From NCBI GenBank assembly GCA_009693115.1, contig SHXW01000001.1:1-64000 (forward strand): a stretch of 64,000 nucleotides of DNA, written 5' to 3'. The notes under the pieces are model-generated. The model saw only the letters and a program-made list of their open reading frames with translations. It made no database searches and was not told the origin of the DNA. A program made the position numbers and the translations under genes. Shown piece after piece: positions 16,639-25,618 of the stretch. The first letter of the stretch is position 1; each line of letters starts with the position of its first letter. The stretch is from Dehalococcoidia bacterium (lineage in GTDB: Bacteria > Chloroflexota > Dehalococcoidia > Lucifugimonadales > Lucifugimonadaceae).

Positions 16639-17424
16639 CTAGCGTTGTCCCGCCTTCAAGGACGCGACTTTGCGCTTTGCTCCGGCCATCGCCTTCTTAT
16701 CCTTGAGCAGAGCGCGGCCAGAATCAAGGAGCATGTCGTGTATCCAGACAGACTGCATGAAGTCACCGCTCATGCGGCCTCCGCCACGGCGGATGCGCTC
16801 GGTCAAGTCCTTGATTGCCTTCACCACCTTCGGATGTTCTGGCTGGCCGGGGAATCCTATCCCCTGCGCGAAGTCGTTCGGTCCGATCCCGAAATAGTCA
16901 ATGCCCTCTACTTTGACGATCGAGTCGATGTTGTCCACGGAGGCCCGGTCTTCAAGAAGAGCGCCGACGAGCATATTGTCGTTCGCTTCGCGGTAAAAGG
17001 CGCGCTTGTCACCCCATGGATCCGGTGTCAGCGTGTACCTGGTTCCGCGGTTGCCGCCGAACGAACGCTCGCCCAGCGGCCCGAAGTGGCACGCCTTCAC
17101 AAGCTGCTCCGCCTGCTCACGGGTGCCGATGTGCGGCCCCATGATTCCCATGATGCCGCGGTCGAGGTAGCGCAGCACCGTTGACGCCTCGATGCTGGGG
17201 ACGCGGGCCACAGGTGTGATGCCGACCTGTTCAGCCACCCTGCAGGACTCCTCTAACTGATCCAGCCCGAACGGGCCGTGCTCACCGTCTAGCCAGACAA
17301 AGTCTAGATCGAGGATGCCGAGGATCTCAATGACCCACGGTGACGGGAACGTTAGGTTGTAGCCGTACGCGATGTTGCCTTCGCGCATCGCCTTCTTCAC
17401 CCGGTTCGTATTGAGAAAAGACAC
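16639..17424 (-). CDS. HpcH/HpaI aldolase family protein
   Basis: Class II-type aldolase of the HpcH/HpaI family, 261 residues. The start is the GTG at 17424, supported by AAGGAG six nt upstream; the open frame extends further to 17499. Core motifs are VWLDGEHGPFGLDQLEE (substrate and metal loop), PVARVPSIEASTVLRYLDRGIMG, and GIGPNDFAQGIG. They place the enzyme with 2-keto-3-deoxy-sugar-acid or 4-hydroxy-2-oxo-heptanedioate aldolases acting on pyruvate plus an aldehyde. It differs clearly from the other HpcH-like protein in this window and carries no inserted segment. Confidence 0.9.
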   Translation of the reverse strand: MSFLNTNRVKKAMREGNIAYGYNLTFPSPWVIEILGILDLDFVWLDGEHGPFGLDQLEESCRVAEQVGITPVARVPSIEASTVLRYLDRGIMGIMGPHIGTREQAEQLVKACHFGPLGERSFGGNRGTRYTLTPDPWGDKRAFYREANDNMLVGALLEDRASVDNIDSIVKVEGIDYFGIGPNDFAQGIGFPGQPEHPKVVKAIKDLTERIRRGGGRMSGDFMQSVWIHDMLLDSGRALLKDKKAMAGAKRKVASLKAGQR

Positions 17425-17769
17425 ACTCAGCTCCTTACGCCTTTCGTTCCGTGCCTGCGGCAGGGAGGAATGGCAGCAAACGTGATGCTCAGGCCGCAAT
17501 AGCGACGGCGAATACGGTACGCCCGCTCCTCCGCGCAGGCAATCCCCAGCCGGACATCAGATCCGGATGGGCTGCTGCAACTACAATCTATTGCCTGCCT
17601 ATCCATTTGGCATTCTGAGTCCATACGATGAAGAATATGTCTCATCATGGACTCGTTCGGACGGTCGAACACACCCGACCCTGACCGGTGCCCAAGGGGC
17701 ATCCATCGAGGGACGTGTGGATGGCATTGTCACGGCGGCGTCTTGAACATGTAGTTCCCCAGGAGACCC
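17425..17769. other. Intergenic region between divergent genes, nothing recognised
   Basis: This region separates the minus-strand HpcH gene from the plus-strand threonine synthase and must hold both promoters. I could not identify convincing -35/-10 pairs, operators or a small gene. AGGAG directly precedes the threonine synthase start. Confidence 0.4.
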
Positions 17770-18906
17770 ATGCAGACACGTTCACAACCGCCCTCAGGCT
17801 TCCATCTCAAATGTGTTGCTTGTGCGACGCCCTGTGCTTCCACGGTGCGTGAACTGGCGTGCGAAGTGTGTGGTGGGGTATTCGAAGTTGAGTACGACTA
17901 CGCTCCATCCGCGCTTGGGCAACGCCTGCCGCTGGTGCGACCACACGAAAAACTCACCCTCGGCGAGGGCAACACCCCTGTAATAGAACTCAAACGGTTG
18001 GCCGCGGAGTTGGGCCTTGGCAGGCTGTGGGCAAAGTTAGAACAGATAGCTCCTACGGGCTCATTCAAAGACCGCGGGAGCGCGGTCTTGATGTCCGTCG
18101 CCGTCGAGCACGGGGTCAGGGAGTTTGTAGAGGATTCGTCTGGCAATGCCGGGGCGTCTCTGTCCGCATTTGCCGCCTCGGCCGGTCTGAAAGCCCACGT
18201 CTTTGCACCGGCAAGCGCCTCACCCGGCAAACTCCAGCAAATCAGTGTTTTCGGCGCGGAACTGCACACAGTGGCAGGTCCCAGGCAGGCAGCGACAGAC
18301 GCGGCGCGTGCGTATGTCAAGGAACGCGGCCTCGTTTATCTATCGCACTACCACAGTCCGTTTTTCAGCGAGGGGATGAAGGCCTTTGCATATGAGGCCA
18401 CGCGTAGCCCGGCGGCCAATGTTCGCCACATAGTCATGCCAGTGGGCAACGGGTCTCTGCTGATAGGCGCCAGCCGCGGCTACGACGAACTTCGTCAGGC
18501 ATCTGCAATTGAAGTCGGACCGAAATTTCACTGCGTGCAGGCCGAGGCGGTCAGGCCGCTCGTCGCCGTCCTCAACGGGGAAGACTGGCAGTTCGATAGG
18601 GCAGGGCGGACCGTCGCGTCCGGCATCGCTGTCTCAAAACCGCCGAGGATCGAACAGGCAATTGACGCGGTCCGAGGCACCGGGGGCTCAGGTGTAGCAG
18701 TTAGCGATGACGCCACACTTGCCTGGCAGATCAGACTGGCCCGGCAGGAAGGGGTCTTCTGCGAGCCAACATCCGCGGCCGCGTTCGCTGGATTAGAAAA
18801 ACTCATTCTCTCCGGGGCCATCAAGCACGGTGAAGACGTCCTCGTCCCCATTACAGGTTCAGGGCTGAAAGAGCCGCTTCAGGCACATCCCGCTCTTCAC
18901 ATATAG
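17770..18906 (+). CDS. Threonine synthase-like PLP enzyme
   Basis: Fold-type II pyridoxal-phosphate enzyme of 378 residues, probably converting O-phosphohomoserine to threonine in the cytosol. An N-terminal zinc-ribbon-like region has CVACATPC and CEVCGG, as in class I threonine synthases. The cofactor Lys is in TGSFKDRGS at about residue 100, and the phosphate-binding loop in SSGNAGASLSAFAASAGL. A C-terminal glycine loop (VPITGSGLKEPL) closes the site. AGGAG is spaced 4-5 nt from the ATG. The gene stands alone and is not next to hom or thrB, so a catabolic diaminopropionate or threonine dehydratase-like role remains possible. Confidence 0.85.
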   Translation: MQTRSQPPSGFHLKCVACATPCASTVRELACEVCGGVFEVEYDYAPSALGQRLPLVRPHEKLTLGEGNTPVIELKRLAAELGLGRLWAKLEQIAPTGSFKDRGSAVLMSVAVEHGVREFVEDSSGNAGASLSAFAASAGLKAHVFAPASASPGKLQQISVFGAELHTVAGPRQAATDAARAYVKERGLVYLSHYHSPFFSEGMKAFAYEATRSPAANVRHIVMPVGNGSLLIGASRGYDELRQASAIEVGPKFHCVQAEAVRPLVAVLNGEDWQFDRAGRTVASGIAVSKPPRIEQAIDAVRGTGGSGVAVSDDATLAWQIRLARQEGVFCEPTSAAAFAGLEKLILSGAIKHGEDVLVPITGSGLKEPLQAHPALHI

Positions 18907-19073
18907 ATGGCGGACCTGCGCTCCGCCAGGTGGAAGCCAGAGGCTTCGCACGCAGGCCGGTGCGAGTTGGCCTGAGGATCTGGATGCCCCTATCTTAAGT
19001 CGCGGGTACGGGAACGCGCCGAGGAATGCTCTGTGCAGCCTGCCACACGGACCGCGGGAACTCACCCATAACC

Positions 19074-20267
19074 TTAAGGGAGCATAGTCTTCGCTTCGTC
19101 ATATGCCTCGCGGAAGCCCGGGACGCAGCCCTTGAGTGTCCGGTCGTCCACGCAATACGAAATGCGGAAGTAACCGGGAGTACCGAACCCGACTCCTGGC
19201 ACGCAGAGGACGAACTTAGACTGAAGAAGGCGTATGAAATCCCGGTCATCGGGTAGGGGAGACTTCGGGAACATGTAGAAGGCACCCTCGGGCTTTACGC
19301 ACTCATAGCCGATTCCCGTGAGGGCCCCGTAAAGGAAATCGCGCTTTTTCCTGTACTCGTCCACGTCTACGCTCGCACCCTGTATCCGGGCAACAATGCG
19401 TTGCATTATCGCCGGGGCGTTGACAAATCCCAGGGTGCGGTTGGCGAATACAGCTGCTTCCAGTAACTCGCTCTTGTCCGGGCAGCCGGGGTTCACCGCG
19501 ATATATCCGATCCTCTCGCCAGCGAGGCCGAGGTCTTTTGAGTGCGATGTCGCCACTATCGACCGCTGGTGGTATTTGTAGACAAACGGGTACTCCTGCC
19601 CTGAGTAGATCAGCTTCCGGTACGGTTCATCAGCGATCAGATAAATCTCGGTCCCGAATGTCTTCTCAGCGGCGCTGATGGCCTGGCCGATCGCAGCGAT
19701 GATTGAAGCGGGGTAGATGACGCCCGTAGGGTTGTTTGGAGAGTTGATGATTACGGCGCGTGTCCGAGCTGTGAGGGCAGCGGCGAGCGACGCCACATCC
19801 GGCTGGAAACCGCTATCACACTGCGCCACCTTCATCACGCCGCCGTTGTGCTGAATGTAGAAAATATATTCGGCAAAATACGGGGCGAAGATCACCACCT
19901 CATCGCCTCGATCGAGGATTGACCTGAGCGTCACGTTCAGCGCACCCGCAGCGCCGCATGTCATGAGTATTTCGCCTGCGGTGAAGGCCATACCCGTCTC
20001 AGCAGCCAGCGTCTTCGCCACGGCAGCGCGCGTCTCCGCATACCCCGTGTTCGGCATGTACCTGTGCGTACCAGGCGTCTCATCCTGCGCGATGCGCATT
20101 AGCTCAGTCCGGAACTCTGTTGGAGGTTCGAGAACCGGGTTCCCGAGAGATAGATCGAACACCTTGTCCGCACCGTGCTTCCGGCGCATCTCGGTCCCTT
20201 CCTCGAACATGCGGCGTATCCACGAACTTTCCTTCATTTGCTCGCGGATCGTTTTTGAGATCGCCAT
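19074..20267 (-). CDS. Pyridoxal-phosphate-dependent class I/II aminotransferase
   Basis: Fold-type I aminotransferase of 397 residues with the start chosen at 20267 (MAISKTIREQMKESSWIRRM), preceded by GAGGG; the frame stays open to 20357. Visible residues: FDLSLGNPVLEPP at the N-terminus, the cofactor-stacking loop after TCGAAGALNVTL, SPNNPTGVIYP with the Asn/Pro of the PLP site, DEPYRKLIY with the Asp, and TSHSKDLGLAGERIGY with the Schiff-base Lys. The C-terminal FRISYCVDDRTL contains the substrate-carboxylate Arg. Probably an aspartate, alanine or aromatic aminotransferase; no neighbour specifies the amino acid. Confidence 0.9.
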   Translation of the reverse strand: MAISKTIREQMKESSWIRRMFEEGTEMRRKHGADKVFDLSLGNPVLEPPTEFRTELMRIAQDETPGTHRYMPNTGYAETRAAVAKTLAAETGMAFTAGEILMTCGAAGALNVTLRSILDRGDEVVIFAPYFAEYIFYIQHNGGVMKVAQCDSGFQPDVASLAAALTARTRAVIINSPNNPTGVIYPASIIAAIGQAISAAEKTFGTEIYLIADEPYRKLIYSGQEYPFVYKYHQRSIVATSHSKDLGLAGERIGYIAVNPGCPDKSELLEAAVFANRTLGFVNAPAIMQRIVARIQGASVDVDEYRKKRDFLYGALTGIGYECVKPEGAFYMFPKSPLPDDRDFIRLLQSKFVLCVPGVGFGTPGYFRISYCVDDRTLKGCVPGFREAYDEAKTMLP

Positions 20268-20462
20268 GCGGCCCTCACACTCTGCAAGTGGTGTTAGCGC
20301 TGAGTAGCGGTCAATTATAGGGACAGGCTGAGGAGCGTCACGAAGCGGGCCTGGCATTGCTGAACGCCGACATTGTTCTGTTTACCGCGGAAGCGAGCGG
20401 ATTCCACTAGCGCTGCCTGATAATGCCTCTATGGGCCGGATCTTTCACGCTAGGAGGCAAAC

Positions 20463-20909
20463 GTGCACGGTGTCTTGAAATGGGTGCTGGTGGTTGTAGT
20501 CATCGCCGCTGCGGCGATCGTCATCCTATCTGTAGTCGCGATATTCACTGGGGGAACCGTGCCGAAAAGCGCAATAGAGTAGGTCACAGGTGACATCGTC
20601 GAAACCCTGCGATATCCCGGCGCAGAGCAACTCGCTGGCAAATCTGACGCCGAGATCCCTGATGATATGAAACGCCTGCTCGGGTTCATCAATGGCTACC
20701 GCTACTTCGTCACACAGGATTCCGAAAGCCACACCAAGGAGCCTTACGACCGACAGATGGGGCAGGGCGGATACATTAGGGGCCGGTTACCTGAATCGGG
20801 GGTGGCCGTCTATCGAAATGGCGATGGTGGGTACGCCTCATTGCTGTCGCGACAAAAAGACGGCCTCCATGGCTTCCTGGGGACAGACTGGCAGCTGGCA
20901 GCGCCCTGA
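20463..20909 (+). pseudogene. Small membrane-anchored protein gene interrupted by an amber codon
   Basis: A strong AGGAGG five nt before a GTG at 20463 opens a frame that encodes one hydrophobic helix (KWVLVVVVIAAAAIVILSVV) and meets TAG at 20580-20582 after 39 codons. The same frame then continues open for 108 codons to a natural stop at 20907-20909 with a soluble, coherent domain (RYPGAEQLAGKSDAEIPDD, then NGYRYFVTQDSE and GFLGTDWQLAAP). The simplest reading is one roughly 148-residue anchored protein with a nonsense mutation. Alternatives are a sequencing error, readthrough, or a real 39-residue membrane peptide. TAG is an ordinary stop elsewhere in the window. The domain is not recognised. 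Confidence 0.6.
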
Positions 20910-21413
20910 AAACGCTCCCGCTCTCGGCCTAGCGAACGTGGTGCTTCCCATGCGGGCAGTTGCCCACGCTGCAGAAAAGTTAATTGTGCGTCGTCAGCAA
21001 GAATGGGACACTTCGTCTAATAGAGAGCCGGTGATGGCTGACCCCTGCGGGACTGGTTAGTGGTCCTGCGGTTCTCGATGGTCCGGGCCTGCACTTCCTT
21101 CCTGCGCCCACCCTCACTCCACGAGTGGACGGTAGAGCCGGATTAGTGGATGAGCCTGAACTGGTCGAAGTGAGTTCTACCTTTCATCCCCTCAGCTCCA
21201 CCAGCAGAGGTGTGGACGCCACCGTTGGCGAGGCGTTGCTGAAGTAAAGGCTTCAGATCCAAAGGATTAAGTGTTGCCTCGGGATCCGGATTCTTAATGG
21301 CGAGCAATGCAATCCACTCGGAATGACATCGGTGGCGAGCATGAAGGGCGGAGCGCACGACTGCGGGCCAATGGGAACGTTGGAGATGCGGCCACTCCCC
21401 CGGCGAACGCATG
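20910..21413. other. Intergenic region, no supported gene
   Basis: About 500 bp between the amber-interrupted gene and the RDD gene. A minus-strand frame of 89 codons starts one base after the RDD stop (21412 to 21143), but it has no Shine-Dalgarno sequence of its own, no domain, and contains a repeat-like CATTCCGAGTGGA segment. I therefore do not call it a gene. Confidence 0.4.
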
Positions 21414-22022
21414 CTATTTCTTTTTCCTCCCGATGTTCCTGAACAATTTGCTCAGGATGGGTGCTTCAGGATCCGGGATAAGAACCACCCACGTCCCCGC
21501 CAGCTTGTCGTGCCACCCTCGGCGTTCCTTGTCGAAGAAAATCCAAAACAGGCCGATGCCGGCTGCAAGGTACGACACCACTTTCCACGCCACTTCGCGC
21601 GGTATTGCCATCGCCACTCCCGGAGGGCGCCCTTGTTCGTCCACAACGGCAATCCCTGCCGCCCATTTGCCCAGAGTCTGGCCCCAGATGCCCGTGGGAA
21701 TGATGAAATACGCCAGAAAGAGAAAGATGTCCTGGGGCGCTGCCCCCTTGCTGAACAGCGCGCCTTGCAATATCCGGCCCAGCATCATCACAAGCAGGAC
21801 TAGCACAGTGGCGTCAATCGTCCACGCGTACACACGTTTCAGGGGCGACGCTGGGATCCTCGGATATCTCTTGTAGGTGCGGACTGACACCATCTGTCCG
21901 GATGGCGAGCCACCTGCCTCCTCGACTGGGGACGGGAGGTCAGCCTGTGAGGGATCCTCAGAACGTACGGATCCAGACTCCACTATGTCTCGCAGCGTCT
22001 GTTTTGTCTTATGTGGTGGCAT
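21414..22022 (-). CDS. RDD family membrane protein
   Basis: Integral membrane protein of 202 residues with an RDD domain, a small family often linked to transport or stress but without a settled function. The first 70 residues are polar (MPPHKTKQTLRDIVESGS). The domain begins with the modified signature RVYAWTIDATVLVLLVMMLG, in which the usual R-D-D pattern is recognisable as R..A..ID. A second helix pair lies around FLFLAYFIIPTGIWGQTLGK, then VAWKVVSYLAAGIGLFWIFF and RRGWHDKLAGTWVVLI, whose WHD is typical. The tail is Lys/Arg-rich. The neighbours give no functional clue. Confidence 0.87.
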   Translation of the reverse strand: MPPHKTKQTLRDIVESGSVRSEDPSQADLPSPVEEAGGSPSGQMVSVRTYKRYPRIPASPLKRVYAWTIDATVLVLLVMMLGRILQGALFSKGAAPQDIFLFLAYFIIPTGIWGQTLGKWAAGIAVVDEQGRPPGVAMAIPREVAWKVVSYLAAGIGLFWIFFDKERRGWHDKLAGTWVVLIPDPEAPILSKLFRNIGRKKK

Positions 22023-22270
22023 GGTGGCTCACGATGATACGTCCAACAGTTGAGAAGTGGCAGGCAACCCTTCTCTAAACGGAAAGGGTCTTGGGTAGAG
22101 AGGCAAGAACTTGATCAAAGACCTCTGGCACCTTGGCCCAGTTGACCTCAACCGCGCCCGCCCATACGATGCGCCGCATTCTAGTTCTGGTAAAGGCCTC
22201 ACCATTGCCCTCTTCCGTTGGGACAAGGGGCTTCGCGACAATTTCCGAACCGTTTGGTAGGGAGCAACGC

Positions 22271-23044
22271 ATGACACGGAGACTCGAAGACAAGGTCGTC
22301 CTCATCACAGGCGCGGGGTCCGGCATTGGAGCGGCATGCGCCACTCTGTTTGCAAGTGAAGGAGCAAAGGTTTTTGCGTCTGACCTCAAACTGGAAGCAG
22401 TCCAGCATGTTGCCCGGCAGATCGTTGACTCAGGCGGTGAGGCCGTTGGGTTCGCCGCAGATGTATCGAAGCGGGCCGATGCCGAGAAGCTCGTCCACGA
22501 GGTCGTAGCACGTTTTGGCAGAGTTGACGCCGTCATCAATAGCGCAGGTGTCGCTCCACGCAATGCCCCGGTGGATTGGGACTGGGAGCGTGTCTGGGAC
22601 TTCGTCATGGCCGTCAACATGAAGGGCACTTTCCTGGTATCCAAGTTCGCCGTCGAGCAGATGGTCAGACAGGGTGGGGGAGCGATAGTCAACCTTTCCT
22701 CGATTTATGGCCTCGTTGGGCGCCCTGCGGACCTCGGCTCAGGCCTGGATCCGTACGTGCACAGCAAGGGCGGCGTGGCGCAGCTCACGCGGGACATGGG
22801 AGTCCACTTCGCCAGACAAGGGGTGCGCGTGAACGCACTGTGTCCCGGATTCGTGTATACCGCGCTAACAAAGCGACTTACCGATGACGCCGAGCGCCTG
22901 AAATTTCTTGAGGAGCGCCACCCGATGGGCCGCCTCGGCAGGCCGGACGAGATTGCCCGCGCCGCCCTCTTCCTGGCATCGGACGACGCCTCGTTCATAA
23001 CAGGCGCGTGCCTGCCGGTGGACGGGGGGTACACGGCGCAGTAG
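22271..23044 (+). CDS. SDR family oxidoreductase
   Basis: Classical short-chain dehydrogenase/reductase of 257 residues. The ATG at 22271 has GGAG seven nt upstream and starts MTRRLEDKVVLITGAGSGIG; the frame is open 138 bp further but that part has no family resemblance. Cofactor loop TGAGSGIGAACA, NSAG motif as NSAGVAPRNA, catalytic Ser in NLSSIYGLVG, and a YxxxK motif as YVHSKGG. The C-terminal GxPxEIA region reads GRPDEIARAALFLASDD, with FITGACLPVDGGYTAQ at the end. It probably oxidises a secondary alcohol with NAD(P) in the cytosol, with substrate unknown. It converges with the FAD oxidase gene. Confidence 0.93.
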   Translation: MTRRLEDKVVLITGAGSGIGAACATLFASEGAKVFASDLKLEAVQHVARQIVDSGGEAVGFAADVSKRADAEKLVHEVVARFGRVDAVINSAGVAPRNAPVDWDWERVWDFVMAVNMKGTFLVSKFAVEQMVRQGGGAIVNLSSIYGLVGRPADLGSGLDPYVHSKGGVAQLTRDMGVHFARQGVRVNALCPGFVYTALTKRLTDDAERLKFLEERHPMGRLGRPDEIARAALFLASDDASFITGACLPVDGGYTAQ

Positions 23045-23102
23045 CCGGTGTGCTAGGCGGGCGGAGTCGTTCGAAGCGTCCTGAGCGGAGGTGCGCAGGG
23101 CT

Positions 23103-23149
23103 GTGTTATCCACATGGTGAAGTTGCGCGGTAGGGGATACGGATAACAC
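23103..23149. repeat. 9-bp inverted repeat between convergent genes
   Basis: Perfect arms GTGTTATCC (23103-23111) and GGATAACAC (23141-23149) are separated by 29 bp, in the 145-bp gap between the SDR and FAD oxidase stops. It could form a hairpin limiting read-through from either side, although neither side has a T-run. A protein-binding site is the other possibility. Confidence 0.45.
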
Positions 23150-23189
23150 CGTTCTGCCCCAGCAACGTCCGTTTCTCAATACAGGAGTG

Positions 23190-24332
23190 CTACAGGCCGA
23201 ACCGCGCAGTCGAAAGTTCAGGCGGCAATGGCCAAGCGTCCCGTTTGCCTAGAACTAAAGCCGATGTCCACTTCGCCATGACCAGGCTCAGAAGCACTCC
23301 CTTCTTGCCTGCGGCCACCGCTGCGAAGAGTCCCTCGACGCTGCCGAGCGGGCCCACAATTGGCAGGCCGTCCACAGCGACAGGGCGGAGGCACGCGGTT
23401 TGCTGTACAAGTTCGGCATCAGCCAGCTTGGGAGCATATTTCAGCGCACCCGAAAAGATGAAGTCTCGGCCTTCCGCCGTGGTCTGTTCATCGAAGTTAT
23501 CCACGACCTCGGTCGTGCCAATCCACACAAGGCCGTCGGGCTTGCGGCCCACGTTGCGCCCGTACATGCCGCACCTGTGGTGAAAATCCATCCCGGGCAG
23601 GCGCATACGCAAGATCTCGCCCTTAACCGCTTTCACAGGAAGGCTTGGCAGGGGAAGGGCAGAACTCTCTCTCGCAGGCGCAGCTTCAGGCGTCGACCCA
23701 GCCCAAGGGCCAGTCGCCATCACAACCGCGCCGCCGCTCATAACCGAACCCGTTCGTGTCTTTACGCCCGTGACACAGTCTCTTGACCCTGCGAGCGCCA
23801 TAACGTCTGCTCTGACGATGTTGCCCCCGTGTTTTTCGATCCCCCGCGCCAAAGCCGACGTGAACTTGTAGGAGTCAAGTTCGTAGTGGGTACGCTGGAG
23901 TAGTCCGCCTGCCAGCCCTGGGGCGAGTGAAGGTTCCATTCCGTACACATCTCTGCTCGAAAGTGTTTCCGCGTCGAAGCCCTGTGATATCTGCCAGTCG
24001 CAGTCCTTCTGCAGCGCCGGGAGGCCTGCTTCGTCCGCGGCCAGGGCGATCGACTCAACCTGCCGCAACTCGAAGTCAATGCCTGTTTCAGCCTTCAAGC
24101 GTGGGTAAAGTTCAATGTGCAGATCCAGAGCCTGTTTGGCAGGCTCCAGGACGGGGCCCGGTATGCCTGCTCCCCACGTCGGGTACAGCCCGCCGTACGA
24201 ATACCCCGACGCGTGCGACGCGATTCCGTCTCGCTCGACGACTGTGACCTTCATCCCCGCGCACGCGAGTTCGTACCCGGCGGCGCAGCCGATCACTCCT
24301 CCGCCTATGATCACAACGTCTGGCAGGCTCAC
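23190..24332 (-). CDS. FAD-dependent oxidoreductase, DadA/glycine-oxidase type
   Basis: D-amino-acid dehydrogenase/sarcosine oxidase-like flavoprotein of 380 residues. The start is the GTG at 24332, which overlaps the stop of the upstream amidohydrolase gene as GTGA, implying translational coupling; the longer frame to 24386 is unlikely. The N-terminus is the Rossmann dinucleotide site DVVIIGGGVIGCAAGYELA, followed by VVERDGIASHASGYSYGG. The C-terminal part with TACLRPVAVDGLPIVGPLGS and KKGVLLSLVMAK fits the DAO family FAD-binding end. It probably deaminates or demethylates an amino compound. Linkage with an amidohydrolase suggests that the latter releases the amine substrate. Confidence 0.9.
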   Translation of the reverse strand: MSLPDVVIIGGGVIGCAAGYELACAGMKVTVVERDGIASHASGYSYGGLYPTWGAGIPGPVLEPAKQALDLHIELYPRLKAETGIDFELRQVESIALAADEAGLPALQKDCDWQISQGFDAETLSSRDVYGMEPSLAPGLAGGLLQRTHYELDSYKFTSALARGIEKHGGNIVRADVMALAGSRDCVTGVKTRTGSVMSGGAVVMATGPWAGSTPEAAPARESSALPLPSLPVKAVKGEILRMRLPGMDFHHRCGMYGRNVGRKPDGLVWIGTTEVVDNFDEQTTAEGRDFIFSGALKYAPKLADAELVQQTACLRPVAVDGLPIVGPLGSVEGLFAAVAAGKKGVLLSLVMAKWTSALVLGKRDAWPLPPELSTARFGL

Positions 24333-25591
24333 TTCGTGCCGCGGTTCACTCGTATGCCAGCCCTGTAAACATCTTTCACGTCCCACAGAGCGCCCAAGTC
24401 CTTCGTGGGATCTCCTCCGACTACGAGCACATCTGCCGGACGGCCCTTTGCGAGGATCCCCGCCCTCTCGTGTACAGCTATGGACTCCGCAGCTCCCGAG
24501 GTGCCTGATTGCAGAGCCTGAACATTGGAAAGTCCCGCCCTCGCCAGGAACTCCAACTCCTTGACGAACTCACCCGGCGGATAAGCGCCCCACGGCGAGT
24601 CGGAGCCACCAGTCATCCTTATGCCCATCCCGGCCATCCTGCGTGTTGCTCCGATACGGTTTTCCAGGCTCCGCTTTGACCGGTCCACCTGCCGTTTCTC
24701 GTCTTCCGTCATGCGGCCCCGTTCTTTGGCGCGACGCTCCGTGAACTCTATCCCCGCCTGCACGACGTGGAGCGTCGGGTTCACCCATGCCTGCGCCTTG
24801 GCCAGACTATCGGCGATATCCTGCCTGAACTCATAAGTCCCGTTTTCGTCCTCGAATACGCAGTGGATGATCATGTCCACGCCCGCGGCGAGCGAATTCT
24901 CTATGCCCCTAACGCTGGCGCAGTGCGCGGCGGTGAGCTTGCCGAAGCGGTGTGCCTCGTCAACGATCACGCGTAGCTCCTCGACTGTGTAGCTCGGTCT
25001 GCCTCCGTACGATGAGCGCGTGCTGCCTCCGGTGGCCATAATCTTGATGAAGTCTGCACCTTCTTTGACCAGTTTCCGGACTTCAGCGCGTACTCCATCT
25101 ACACCGTCCGCCTCCGATCCGCAGAACCACATGTGGCCGCCAGTGATCGTCACCGGCCTCCCGCAGACGACCAGGTTTGGGCCATCAGCCAGCCCGCGTC
25201 TGATCCCTTCCTTCAAAGAAAAGGCCACACCGTTCTTCGCGCCGTTCTCCCGGCACGTCGTTACTCCTGCGTGGAGGAATGTCCGGGCGTTCTTCACTGC
25301 CTGCAAAAGGAGGACGTCGTCCGGTTCATTTGCGACGTCGTCTCCGTGCGTGCCATCACCGGGGGCCATGAGGTGCGTGTGGGCGTCAACAAGGCCTGGC
25401 AGAATCGTCGCCTCGCCGTAGTCTGATTCGGTCACCGTCCCTCCGTCCGGGGCCCGCACCCGCGTCCCGGCACCGATTGAAACAATCAGCCCGTCCCTAA
25501 GAAGGACAGCGCCGTTGCGTACAGCGGGCGCGCCTGTGCCATCCCACAGCCGGGCTGCCTTGAGCAATGTGAATGATGACCTCGCAGGCAA
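24329..25591 (-). CDS. Amidohydrolase family protein
   Basis: Metal-dependent amidohydrolase of the imidazolonepropionase/prolidase-like group, about 420 residues. I prefer the TTG at 25591 because AGGAGG lies 6 nt upstream; the ATG at 25606 would place that Shine-Dalgarno sequence inside the gene. Metal ligands are visible in LPGLVDAHTHLMAP (HxH), a Lys in GADFIKIMATGG that may be carboxylated, His in TAAHCASVRG and DMIIHCVFED, and Asp in MTGGSDSPWGAY. It lies 12-27 bp after the HAD gene and overlaps the FAD oxidase start, so all three probably form one operon. Confidence 0.9.
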   Translation of the reverse strand: MPARSSFTLLKAARLWDGTGAPAVRNGAVLLRDGLIVSIGAGTRVRAPDGGTVTESDYGEATILPGLVDAHTHLMAPGDGTHGDDVANEPDDVLLLQAVKNARTFLHAGVTTCRENGAKNGVAFSLKEGIRRGLADGPNLVVCGRPVTITGGHMWFCGSEADGVDGVRAEVRKLVKEGADFIKIMATGGSTRSSYGGRPSYTVEELRVIVDEAHRFGKLTAAHCASVRGIENSLAAGVDMIIHCVFEDENGTYEFRQDIADSLAKAQAWVNPTLHVVQAGIEFTERRAKERGRMTEDEKRQVDRSKRSLENRIGATRRMAGMGIRMTGGSDSPWGAYPPGEFVKELEFLARAGLSNVQALQSGTSGAAESIAVHERAGILAKGRPADVLVVGGDPTKDLGALWDVKDVYRAGIRVNRGTK

Positions 25592-25618
25592 CTCACGCCT
25601 CCTCATGCCCGGATGACT

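Noticed and set aside
20580-20582. Idea that TAG is recoded in this genome
   Set aside because: TAG is the natural stop of several clear genes here (RDD, ubiD, mqnC), so general reassignment is excluded.
21143-21412. An 89-codon minus-strand frame starting one base after the RDD gene
   Set aside because: No Shine-Dalgarno sequence of its own, no domain, and it contains repeat-like sequence; coding not supported.
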